Shown: piece by piece, positions 23,101-32,780 of the stretch
Layout: each line of letters begins with the position of its first letter
Numbering within the stretch: the first letter of the stretch is position 1
Source of the DNA: Physella acuta
Taxonomy: Eukaryota; Mollusca; Gastropoda; Physidae
Assembly: GCF_028476545.1 (NCBI RefSeq)
Contig: NW_026732311.1
Coordinates: 370,501 to 434,500, forward strand
Length of the DNA: 64,000 nucleotides
Direction of reading: 5' to 3'
Position numbers and translations under genes: made by a program
The notes under the pieces: model-generated
What the model saw: only the letters and a program-made list of their open reading frames with translations
Told to the model about the DNA's origin: nothing
The model's database searches: none

Positions 23101-26100
23101 ACTGTTAGTTGACAAATGTATTGATTGTGTTGTACCTGTTTGTCTCAGAAACCCAGAACCTTTCCATAACACCAGCCCTATCATCCATTGATTTACTGTT
23201 AGTTGACAAATGTATTGATTGTGTTGTGCCTGTTTGTCTCAGAAACCCAGAACCTTTCCATAACACCAGCCCTATCATCCATTGATTTACTGTTAGTTGA
23301 CAAATGTATTGATTGTGTTGTGCCTGTTTGTCTCAGAAACCCAGAACCTTTCCATAACACCAGCCCTATCATCCATTGATTTACTGTTAGTTGACAAATG
23401 TATTGATTGTGTTGTACCTGTTTGTCTCAGAAACCCAGAACCTTTCCATAACACCAGCCCTATCATCCATTGATTTACTGTTAGTTGACAAATGTATTGA
23501 TTGTGTTGTACCTGTTTGTCTCAGAAACCCAGAACCTTTCCATAACACCAGCCCTATCATCCATTGATTTACTGTTAGTTGACAAATGTATTGATTGTGT
23601 TGTGCCTGTTTGTCTCAGAAACCCAGAACCTTTCCATAACACCAGCCCTATCATCCATTGATTTACTGTTAGTTGACAAATGTATTGATTGTGTTGTACC
23701 TGTTTGTCTCAGAAACCCAGAACCTTTCCATAATACCAGCCCTATCATCCATTGATTTACTGTTAGTTGACAAATGTATTGATTGTGTTGTGCCTGTTTG
23801 TCTCAGAAACCCAGAACCTTTCCATAACACCAGCCCTATCATCCATTGATTTACTGTTAGTTGACAAATGTATTGATTGTGTTGTGCCTGTTTGTCTCAG
23901 AAACCCAGAACCTTTCCATAACACCAGCCCTATCATCCATTGATTTACTGTTAGTTGACAAATGTATTGATTGTGTTGTGCCTGTTTGTCTCAGAAACCC
24001 AGAACCTTTCCATAACACCAGCCCTATCATCCATTGATTTACTGTTAGTTGACAAATGTATTGATTGTGTTGTGCCTGTTTGTCTCAGAAACCCAGAACC
24101 TTTCCATAACACCAGCCCTATCATCCATTGATTTACTGTTAGTTGACAAATGTATTGATTGTGTTGTGCCTGTTTGTCTCAGAAACCCAGAACCTTTCCA
24201 TAACACCAGCCCTATCATCCATTGATTTACTGTTAGTTGACAAATGTATTGATTGTGTTGTGCCTGTTTGTCTCAGAAACCCAGAACCTTTCCATAACAC
24301 CAGCCCTATCATCCATTGATTTACTGTTAGTTGACAAATGTATTGATTGTGTTGTACCTGTTTGTCTCAGAAACCCAGAACCTTTCCATAATACCAGCCC
24401 TATCATCCATTGATTTACTGTTAGTTGACAAATGTATTGATTGTGTTGTGCCTGTTTGTCTCAGAAACCCAGAACCTTTCCATAACACCAGCCCTATCAT
24501 CCATTGATTTACTGTTAGTTGACAAATGTATTGATTGTGTTGTGCCTGTTTGTCTCAGAAACCCAGAACCTTTCCATAACACCAGCCCTATCATCCATTG
24601 ATTTACTGTTAGTTGACAAATGTATTGATTGTGTTGTGCCTGTTTGTCTCAGAAACCCAGAACCTTTCCATAACACCAGCCCTATCATCCATTGATTTAC
24701 TGTTAGTTGACAAATGTATTGATTGTGTTGTGCCTGTTTGTCTCAGAAACCCAGAACCTTTCCATAACACCAGCCCTATCATCCATTGATTTACTGTTAG
24801 TTGACAAATGTATTGATTGTGTTGTGCCTGTTTGTCTCAGAAACCCAGAACCTTTCCATAACACCAGCCCTATCATCCATTGATTTACTGTTAGTTGACA
24901 AATGTATTGATTGTGTTGTGCCTGTTTGTCTCAGAAACCCAGAACCTTTCCATAACACCAGCCCTATCATCCATTGATTTACTGTTAGTTGACAAATGTA
25001 TTGATTGTGTTGTACCTGTTTGTCTCAGAAACCCAGAACCTTTCCATAACACCAGCCCTATCATCCATTGATTTACTGTTAGTTGACAAATGTATTGATT
25101 GTGTTGTACCTGTTTGTCTCAGAAACCCAGAACCTTTCCATAACACCAGCCCTATCATCCATTGATTTACTGTTAGTTGACAAATGTATTGATTGTGTTG
25201 TGCCTGTTTGTCTCAGAAACCCAGAACCTTTCCATAACACCAGCCCTATCATCCATTGATTTACTGTTAGTTGACAAATGTATTGATTGTGTTGTGCCTG
25301 TTTGTCTCAGAAACCCAGAACCTTTCCATAACACCAGCCCTATCATCCATTGATTTACTGTTAGTTGACAAATGTATTGATTGTGTTGTACCTGTTTGTC
25401 TCAGAAACCCAGAACCTTTCCATAACACCAGCCCTATCATCCATTGATTTACTGTTAGTTGACAAATGTATTGATTGTGTTGTGCCTGTTTGTCTCAGAA
25501 ACCCAGAACCTTTCCATAACACCAGCCCTATCATCCATTGATTTACTGTTAGTTGACAAATGTATTGATTGTGTTGTGCCTGTTTGTCTCAGAAACCCAG
25601 AACCTTTCCATAACACCAGCCCTATCATCCATTGATTTACTGTTAGTTGACAAATGTATTGATTGTGTTGTGCCTGTTTGTCTCAGAAACCCAGAACCTT
25701 TCCATAACACCAGCCCTATCATCCATTGATTTACTGTTAGTTGACAAATGTATTGATTGTGTTGTACCTGTTTGTCTCAGAAACCCAGAACCTTTCCATA
25801 ACACCAGCCCTATCATCCATTGATTTACTGTTAGTTGACAAATGTATTGATTGTGTTGTACCTGTTTGTCTCAGAAACCCAGAACCTTTCCATAACACCA
25901 GCCCTATCATCCATTGATTTACTGTTAGTTGACAAATGTATTGATTGTGTTGTGCCTGTTTGTCTCAGAAACCCAGAACCTTTCCATAACACCAGCCCTA
26001 TCATCCATTGATTTACTGTTAGTTGACAAATGTATTGATTGTGTTGTGCCTGTTTGTCTCAGAAACCCAGAACCTTTCCATAACACCAGCCCTATCATCC

Positions 26101-27464
26101 ATTGATTTACTGTTAGTTGACAAATGTATTGATTGTGTTGTACCTGTTTGTCTCAGAAACCCAGAACCTTTCCATAACACCAGCCCTATCATCCATTGAT
26201 TTACTGTTAGTTGACAAATGTATTGATTGTGTTGTGCCTGTTTGTCTCAGAAACCCAGAACCTTTCCATAACACCAGCCCTATCATCCATTGATTTACTG
26301 TTAGTTGACAAATGTATTGATTGTGTTGTACCTGTTTGTCTCAGAAACCCAGAACCAGTCCATGGTGCCAGCCATATCATCCAGAACGTGGCTTCAGGTG
26401 TCTCTAAAGCAGCAGCCACAGCTTATTACACAGCTAAAGATGTTTTCTACACACTGCAGGCCAAACAGGTAAGAAAATAGCTGGTGAATTGTGACACTTA
26501 CTCAGTCTAAACCACCCAACTCTGATGGGTACCTAACTCACGTTAGGGAAAGTAAAGGCAGTTGGGCGTAGTGCTGACCACACTATCTCTTCATATGCCT
26601 AGGTCACAGAAACAAGTGAACTCTACTTCACTTGCCCCACAGACCATCAGGTTTGAAAGGGAAACTTTACTTTACTTTTACTCAGTCTAAAAGTATGACC
26701 AAAAAAATTTGGAATCTTGTTGAAATACTGGTGCAGCCATATAGTTTTGTATTCAGTTTTTTCTCCAGTATTGCTAATAGAGTCAAGTTATGGCCAGGGT
26801 TAGGGTGGTGATATTATTAGCATAAATATAACTAGGAAATGCCATACTAAAATTCAATATATCTTTTTAATCCCTTTACAAAATATTGGCTTACGTAATT
26901 ATCATGAGCTTTCCCTGGTTTAAAAAAGTTTAAAAAAAAATTATGTTCTTAATTATCGTACTCTAGAATGAATGGAAAGGCCAGACTTCTACTTTCAAAC
27001 CACCTCACTCCAACTGGACACCCCCTGAGAGTACCTGGACACACAAACCTAGCACATGGAAACCACCAAAGGATGACTACATTCCCCCCACCTCCACATG
27101 GGTGCCACCATCAAACAGCATTCCCCTGCCCTGGAGTTGCACAGAGTCAGGGGAGAGAACCGAGGAGCCGCAGGGAAACACTGATAAAAAAGACATCAAA
27201 CAAAGTGAAGATGTAACCCCTGGGGGTCAGGCGACCAGCAAAAGGACGCCGGTCACCCCTCAGGAACTCATGGAGTTGACAGACTCTAGCCTCAGGCGTG
27301 AGATGCAGGGAATGCAGCGTCTGATTGAGATGGGCTTCGCCAACAGGGAAAGAAATCGCCAGCTGCTCAACAAATTTGATGGGGATTTGGAGAAGGTTGT
27401 CCAGTGTCTGCTGCAAGAGGAAGGGGAGGGAGATAGTGACCACTGGGCAATCCACAGGCACTAG
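11117..27464 (+). CDS. NBR1: NBR1-like selective autophagy receptor, no FW domain found
   Basis: Coding exons: 11117-11236, 11747-11815, 12698-12739, 12923-14001, 14317-14398, 14960-15334, 15751-15886, 16041-16113, 16786-16986, 17380-17509, 17778-18048, 18687-18848, 19608-19798, 20391-21052, 21532-21843, 26345-26468, 26967-27464. All junctions are GT/AG, phases agree, and they sum to 1508 codons plus stop. PB1 domain, residues 5-93, with acidic YLDDENDW; Lys-rich segment 465-589; helical WKKDMHSTIVKDVVKQ like the NBR1 pre-ZZ helix; ZZ zinc finger about 638-695 (CMVC, CGNCDDYDLCETC, HDPTHVFLKL); LIR SSEDFCII near 955-962, resembling NBR1's SSEDYIII; Cys-Gln repeats and VSDAPAP repeats in exon 14; coiled coil 1200-1290; Trp-rich segment; UBA 1459-1493 (QRLIEMGF). 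NBR1 bridges ubiquitinated cargo to LC3/GABARAP on phagophores. The FW domain expected after ZZ is absent from exons and introns, a p62-like trait, but ZZ and LIR are closer to NBR1. The start has A at -3 and G at +4. Confidence 0.88.
11237..11271 (+). promoter_or_regulatory. Hairpin covering the exon 1 splice donor
   Basis: GTAAGTAACAA at 11237-11247, the donor of coding exon 1, is followed after 13 bases by its exact reverse complement TTGTTACTTAC at 11261-11271. In the pre-mRNA the donor would sit inside an 11-bp stem. Such stems are known in other genes to hide donors from U1. Whether this one does is inference. Confidence 0.45.
12049..12365 (+). mobile_element. SINE family B in intron 3 of the NBR1-like gene
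   Basis: The body (12049-12200: GGACAGATGAGGCTCGTTAG, AACAACTGCTGCCTTGTAG, GGCTATGGAAGCAAATCC) is followed by a second tRNA-like head at about 12259-12335 with a B-box-like TCTCGAGTTCAAACCC and then the start of another body. It matches the element at 43868 in order. Probably two copies joined head to tail, the second truncated. Confidence 0.65.
16188..16415 (+). mobile_element. tRNA-derived SINE, family A, in intron 8
   Basis: The head has tRNA-like A box (TAGCAGTAGAGTGCTAGA) and B box (GAGTTCGAATC), followed by the family body CTCTGATGGGTACCTAACTC, TAGTGTTGACCACACTAT and GTGAACTCTACTTCATCTG. It is the most complete family A head in the window. It is not a functional tRNA: no acceptor stem closes on it. 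Confidence 0.8.
16500..16800 (+). repeat. Tandem duplication across the ZZ exon acceptor
   Basis: A unit of 162 bases occurs twice. Both copies hold TCAGCATTAAAAGTTAA, TTTTTTGCACCCAG and the first 14 exon bases TAATTGTGATGACT (16624-16637 and 16786-16799). Only the second copy continues into the real exon encoding CDDYDLCETC; the first breaks off to unrelated sequence. It therefore leaves a decoy 3' splice site upstream of the true one. Confidence 0.9.
17471..17597 (+). repeat. Tandem duplication across the exon 10 donor
   Basis: The exon end and donor (ATTGAGCCCAATACTCACC ... GGTCCAG|GTCAGTCA, from 17474) recur 77 bases downstream at 17551-17596 with several substitutions, including CCAG to CCAT just before GTCAGTCA. 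The GT of the donor is kept. The divergence makes this the oldest-looking junction duplication in the gene. Confidence 0.8.
17814..17951 (+). repeat. In-exon 69-bp duplication (23 residues twice)
   Basis: Exon 11 encodes HGIHPDE...RLAHYMRNSEETT twice in frame with a period of exactly 69 bases. Differences are few and mostly conservative, so the duplication is young and the reading frame has been kept. The function of the segment is not known. Confidence 0.9.
18441..18717 (+). repeat. Tandem duplication across the exon 12 acceptor
   Basis: Two units of about 140 bases (18441-18579, 18580-18717) share CAACTAATAACCATAAACTC, TCAATATCAAATGATCTC, the acceptor ATCAAACAG and the exon start ATGTGAGTGCTGACCC. 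The second copy runs into the true exon at 18687. The first keeps about 27 exon bases after its acceptor at 18546 and then re-enters the repeat. Confidence 0.9.
18811..19378 (+). repeat. Donor-junction minisatellite, about ten copies
   Basis: The last 30 or so bases of exon 12 and its donor (ATGGGGACAGGGAGCCACAG, GCCT|GTAAGTTTATTAAT, TACCTCGTTATAG) are repeated head to tail with a period of roughly 55-61 bases. Almost every copy keeps the GCCT|GTAAGT donor. The first copy is the true exon end at 18848. Use of later donors would add codons that soon meet a stop in the intronic part of the unit. Confidence 0.9.
20673..20848 (+). repeat. 21-bp coding repeat, PVSDAPA x8
   Basis: Eight consecutive heptapeptides PV(S/T)DAPA, then one degenerate unit, are encoded in exon 14 by a 21-base repeat (GTCAGTGATGCCCCAGCTCCA with C/T changes). 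It keeps the frame and gives a disordered Pro/Ala/Asp linker. Just upstream, 20391-20620 encodes a Cys-Gln repeat (CQVEGP, CQIEG, CQIAGP, CQVIGP). Confidence 0.9.
21248..21410 (+). mobile_element. SINE family A body in intron 14
   Basis: Body blocks CTCAGATGGGTACCTGACTC, GGCATAGTGCTGACTACAC and GTGAATTCTACTTCACTTG are in family order. The tRNA-like head is missing. Confidence 0.7.
21925..22025 (-). mobile_element. SINE family A fragment in intron 15
   Basis: A reverse-oriented body fragment with AAGTGAAGTAGAGTTCAC, GTGACCTCGGCATATG and GTGGTCAGCACTATGCCC. Opposite orientation to the copy at 21248, which gives the pre-mRNA a possible local inverted pair. Confidence 0.7.
22476..26354 (+). repeat. 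94-bp acceptor-junction satellite, 41 splice-site positions
   Basis: The unit has an exact 94-base period: TCAGAAACCCAGAACC begins at 22581 and, 40 periods later, at 26341. Each unit consists of intron 3' end (TTACTGTTAGTTGACAAATG, TTGATTGTGTTGTGCCTG, TTTGTCTCAG) plus the exon start AAACCCAGAACC and about 30 more bases resembling the true exon (peptide NPEPFHNTSPIIH versus real NPEPVHGASHIIQ). The last acceptor, at 26344, opens the real exon. Copies are almost identical, varying mainly at one G/A site (TTGTGCC/TTGTACC) and one C/T site (AACACC/AATACC). The first, degenerate unit starts near 22476. Confidence 0.95.
26502..26665 (+). mobile_element. SINE family A body in intron 16
   Basis: Body blocks CAACTCTGATGGGTACCTAA, AGTGCTGACCACACTATC and GTGAACTCTACTTCACTTGC match the 21248 copy closely. 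The tRNA-like head is missing. Confidence 0.7.
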
Positions 27465-29430
27465 ACTGGAGATACACGGTTGGAAGGAGGGGAACATTGC
27501 GAATTAAAGAAATAAAGCACTGATTGAAGCGCCACCTAGCTTTTGGTAGTTCATTTCCAAGCTTGCTTTATTCAGACATTATTGTATTTTGTATTGGTTA
27601 TTACATGCATTGAAATGATACTTTCATGACTTGATTACAATTACAAACAACTTTTTGAAAGTCAAAACAAGAAAAACATTTTTTTTTGTTGCTCCTATTT
27701 TGAATGAGAAATTTGTGGTGTGTACTTTACTACCAACCAAAAATAGTCATTAAACAAGACACTGTTGTATAGTCAAACAGAAGAAAAGACAATTTGAAGT
27801 GTTTTTAAATACCAATCTTTAACTCAGCAGTGAACTGATTCAATTTTATGTATTTATATTATTATTTCTTTACTGATTTTCATGCTATAGTATCCAAAAC
27901 CTTATAAAATTTACATGCTTAATATTACTTTTACAGATATTACTTTGGAAAAAAATTGTTTGTATTCTGGAGTGTAGTGTATAGTTTGTGCATTAGTCAC
28001 TAGCAAGAGCCTCTTCTGTTTTTTTTATTTATTGTGTCATTGACTTGCCTAAAACAATTTTATTTTTAATTTAGTAAAATGTTTCTATTGTTATGAACAA
28101 ATGGGCACTTTTTCTTGTGGCAATATCCATCCTCTTAGCACTAAATTCACTAGAAATCTTTTTTTTAAAGTTATTTTCATTGTTTTTGAATTGTTACTCT
28201 ATTTCATCCTAGAGTAGTGATACTAAAGCAACAGTTTAAATCTGGAAAATGTAATCTAAGATAATTGTTGCACCAAGCATTTTTGTCTAAAGAAGCTTCT
28301 TGTTATTTATCAATATATATTTTTGCTACTAATTAAAAAGTGCAGTTGTATTGTTTTTTTTTCTATATATATTTAATGTTAGTCTTAAAGTATCTGTTAT
28401 AGTGATAAGTATTGTGTAGACAAGAGAACCATGCTGTGTATGTATCTGTGTAACACACCAAATTTGTAACTTTGTGTCACTCAAAAGGTTCCTTCCTTGC
28501 TAGCACTGGAGCTCTTCAGAAACAAAAAGTAATTTGACTGTGATTCAAGTTGTGATGTAAACCTAGCAACATTCTGTCTGACTCAAGTGTCTCTCAGCTA
28601 CTATTGGAACTCATCATAAAAAGAAATAATTTTATTGTAGTTCAAGTTGTAAAATACCAGCTTATAGGTAACATCAGCTGCAGAATTACGCATTATTTAG
28701 ATAAATACAGCTGTAAATAGCTCATTGTCTTTCAAGTCAATAATTTTTTTCAATTTATTTTATATTTGGTTGTTTATAAAATATGAGAAAAAAAGTATTT
28801 TCTCATTAATTTGAAATAAAACTTGAAAAATTGAATGCAGTGATAAAACATTTTATTATCAGCTTATAAATTTACAAGTTTTAATAATTAACACTTTTTG
28901 CACAAATATTTTTTTGAAAAAGTTTGTGTTTTTTTTCAGTGTAAACATTTTGTTTTTATTGTTTACATTTAAACTTAAACCCACTTTTGTTTTCTCGAGA
29001 TTTTTGTTCTTCAAGTCGCTTCACTATTTATGTGGTAACGGGTTGCAGTTTTTGTGTCCCTTTTTGTGCTTGTTGCAGAAACAGATTTTCATGTTGGTGT
29101 TATTGGGAAGTCATAGTGGTCAAATAAATCAGGCAACAAAAACAGAACAGTTCAATTTGAGTTTAGTTTCAAAATTAAGATCATTAGATTGTTTATGATA
29201 GATTTATTGAAGTTAGGTTAAAACAAATGTGCACCTGTTTTCAAGCTGCTCTGACCCATACAATTATGTTGTCAGGGTGGAAAATTTCTTTATTACACCT
29301 AGATCCTGATCTTTTATCTCCCCTACAATAATGCATATTGCTTTGATTTATTGTGTTGGCAAAGCCATGATAATGTACATTTCTGGTTCTCGTATGGTCA
29401 AATAAAATTTCAGTTTAATCAGTTTCTTGT
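27465..29430 (+). other. 3' UTR and flank of the NBR1-like gene
   Basis: AATAAA occurs at 27511-27516, only 47 bases after the stop, again at 28815-28820, and at 29401-29406. The last is followed by a T-rich stretch resembling a downstream element. Long AT-rich sequence without repeats between them would fit a 3' UTR of up to about 1.95 kb with alternative ends. I see no gene. Confidence 0.5.
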
Positions 29431-29458
29431 TTCTTTTTTACATCTATTGTTTGCCTAA

Positions 29459-29525
29459 TGGGGACGGCGTGGTCAGATGGCTGAGTACACCGACTGCTAA
29501 TCCACAAGTTAAGTCTGTAGAACAT
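29459..29525 (+). mobile_element. tRNA-like SINE head fragment
   Basis: GGGACGGCGTGGTCAGATGG and CTGCTAATCCACAAGTTAAG look like a degraded tRNA-derived SINE head. No body follows. Confidence 0.4.
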
Positions 29526-29529
29526 ACAT

Positions 29530-32500
29530 GTGTAAACCCATCTCTAATGGCATGCTTTTTATACTCAACATGTTTAACAATAGTATAACAGACAAGTGTT
29601 GATAGAGAAAAAAAACCAATTGAATAAAATATTTTATTACATTTGAATGGTGAATGGAATAAACCATGCCATATTTTCAATCAATGCAATTAATACTTGA
29701 ATCGAAAACTTAGCTTTAACTCACTAACATTCAATTCCATCTTAAACAGTTGTATATAGAACGTAAGTATAAAAGTAAGTAAATCTCAACAGTACATTAA
29801 TAAGAATGTTACAAAGCCCCTGGTAAAGAGAGTTACATAGTATAACTTACATATTCTTCAGTTAAGACATTTTAATACAATATAAGTTGAAATCAATTTT
29901 AATCTAAGTAGTGGTTCTTAACCTGGGTTCGATCGATCCCCAGGGATTCGATGAGTCAGTTTCAGATTTTTGGCGGAGGTCAAGACACACACCCAACTCA
30001 CGATTCACAACGATAAAACTATTAAGAAGGGTTCAGTGAATGTGCATACGAAACGTGGGGTTTGGTTCCTCCAAAAAAGTTAAGAACCACTCATCTAAAT
30101 GTAATAATTTAATTACATAAAAACAAATTCACCATAACATAAAATGCACTATAATTTGGTTATGCAATAAGGCATATATAATTTTATAACTGTGGAGATG
30201 TGTTTGCTAGTTTTGTTAACCCATATAATGCTGATTATGTCACCAATACATGGTTGTGTAAGAGTACATTAATTTATTTACAGAGTATAATACACAAGTA
30301 GATACATGTAAACAAACCTTAAAAGTAAGGCACAATCTTTTATAGTAAAAATGTGGTATTGAAAGAGAAACGCCAAATCTGGGCTGATCAATGTAAAAAT
30401 CCTTTAGGTATAAAGGGATGGATTAAGTAGGTGGAGTGAATTACATTACTGAAGCCATGACATACTTCCTGGTATTTTCTACAGAAGAGCTGAATAGGCT
30501 AGAGGTTGAACTGAACATCTAAGTAAATCTTGACGTGTCAAGCATTTTAAACTTGACACTTGCTAGGGTCCGAGAATTAAAAGACAACATTTGCAATAAA
30601 AATATATAGTGACAGAAACTGATCAACTACTTTCAGAATACTGCCTAGCTAAAGGATTCAGTAACTTCGTTGCCTGATCGGGTATTGGATATAAATGTAA
30701 CTCAACAGAGTTATACAAAGTAGGACAGAGATTTGGAATTTCTAGTACAAAATGAGTCAAAAGCCTTACAAAAACAGTCAACAGCAAAACAAAAGCTGTT
30801 GGAATGATATGTGCCCAGATGAGGACAGATGCCATAAACAAGCCTGCGCAAGAAGTGGGAATGCTGCCCTAGGTCGTGACTTCACTAAAGAAAAACTTGA
30901 ATGAGCTGCCACTGCTCAATATTGCCAACTCATTATGCATGTTCTAGACACTAAGGATTTAACATAGATTTTAAGACAAAAATTGCATGCATAAATTCAA
31001 AGATTCCTAGAAAAAGCACAAACTGCAAGCAGAAAATGTGCAAATACAAGCTAATTACACTAATTTTTCATATTTCATGTTAAACATTTTTATTATGCTA
31101 CAATTTACAGGTGGTTATTCTTTCATAATGTTAATAATGCTTGATTTTTTTTAAAAATTGCACTTTTTTCCGGTCACCAAATTCAAAGCAGAAAAATATG
31201 TTAACTTGTTAAATTTATTTTGATTTGTGCTCATGCATTCTTTCACATAGCTTTAATTTATATGCAGGTTTAAATTTTTTTAATAAGATAGTATTTAAAT
31301 TTTTTTTTTAAAACTGCAAATATTTTATAGTGTGTCAATGGTCAAGGATAATGAAAGAGCACAGAGTTAAATTGTTTACTTTAAACAATCATAATATTCA
31401 TTAAGAAATCCAATAAACCTAATTTCTATGCGTGTATATAAGAGTCCATTGGATATATTTTAATTAAAAAAAAACTGCTTACAACAAAACAGCAGAAGGT
31501 ATTGACATAAATTTTCATTTACAGTTAACTACAAAATTCTTTTATTTTATTTTATCAAACCATAATTTCACCAGTTTCATGCAAACGAAAGGAAAAAATT
31601 AAAAAGTACTTTTGAAGTAAAAAATGATATGTAAAGAACTAAAGCATGCAAACCAAAAAAGTTTAACGGTAAATTTTTAAAAATGCTGTTCATTATTTAC
31701 AAGCAAGTTATTAAAAACAGTTCTGTGGAAGACTCTTAAGTTCTAAAGAATATTTATTTAAAAAATGTATAAAAATGGAAAAGTACCTTGAGAATTATGT
31801 CTGTGTAAGTAACAGTAGTAAAAATTCATACACTTGAAATAAGGTTCACTGTAAATTATTCATTAAGCCATATTTCAAAATTGAAAAAAAAAAAAAAAAA
31901 AAAAACAAGCACAAACTTTTCATAAACTATTTTTAAAATAATTAACCAGGATGACTAAAGAGGAACTGAACCAAACCACAGCAAATCACTATTGTAAATA
32001 ATTGCAGTACAAAAAAAAATGTATTTACATTATCACCCCGAACTGTTCAGACTTGTCCAATGTTCTGAACTTTTGACATAGATTAATCACGTACCGGGCA
32101 GTCGTGTAAAACATGACTTACAATATTGCCTCTCAAAATCAAAAGAGATTCATGTTTTTTAACTCAATTCAATAACTTGATATTAACATTGTATTAAATT
32201 TGTTGAAAATGAATAGTTAAAATTAATATTAAGTTAAATTTTAAAAATTTGAAATATTTTCACCTTTCAAACAATGATTTCTTGTGTACAAAGAAGATAA
32301 AATTTCATCCTGAAATTTATAATAACTAAACCAAAATTGCATGAATTATTTTGTTAAAAAAAAAGTAAACAAAAAATGTTATCAAATTAATAGTTATACA
32401 ATATAGTAAAACCAATTTCCTATGAGGTTGCCTTATAATAATGAAACAATTAATTTACAAAATAGAAAGCCTATTTGAATATTGAACCCCTTAAAAATCA

Positions 32501-32780
32501 CTCACACAATTTTAAATTATTTGAGTCAGATACTTTTCTTATTATATTATTTTTAAACTGTGATTTGTAAGCAATAGAAAAACATATTTTAATTTAATTT
32601 ATTAACACTCATTAAATTACGAATTTAGTAACCGTTCAAACATAAAAATATCTCTTTAAAACAAATTTAAGCCATAAGTGTTTTAATAAAGCTGACTCAC
32701 AGTATGTAAGCTGTAAAAAGTTAATAACTCCTAATGACCAGGTTAAAATTACCCTTAATCGAGAGAAAATTAATGAAACA
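29530..32780 (-). other. AT-rich 3' flank of the claudin-like gene
   Basis: Apart from the hAT element at 29909-30091 I see nothing structured. The stretch lies downstream of the claudin-like stop codon at 32781 and probably contains its 3' UTR; TTTATT words (AATAAA on the - strand) are frequent, so I cannot choose the end. No frame of interest. Confidence 0.45.
29909..30091. mobile_element. Short hAT MITE (TAGTGGTTCTTAACC family)
   Basis: The left end TAGTGGTTCTTAACCTGGG and the right end AAAGTTAAGAACCACTC are inverted repeats of the type found in many hAT MITEs. The flanks AATCTAAG and ATCTAAAT share ATCTAA, a weak target duplication. Confidence 0.65.

Noticed and set aside
22476-26354. 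CRISPR-like array
   Set aside because: Repeat units are contiguous with no unique spacers, and the host is a eukaryote; each unit is a splice-junction copy.
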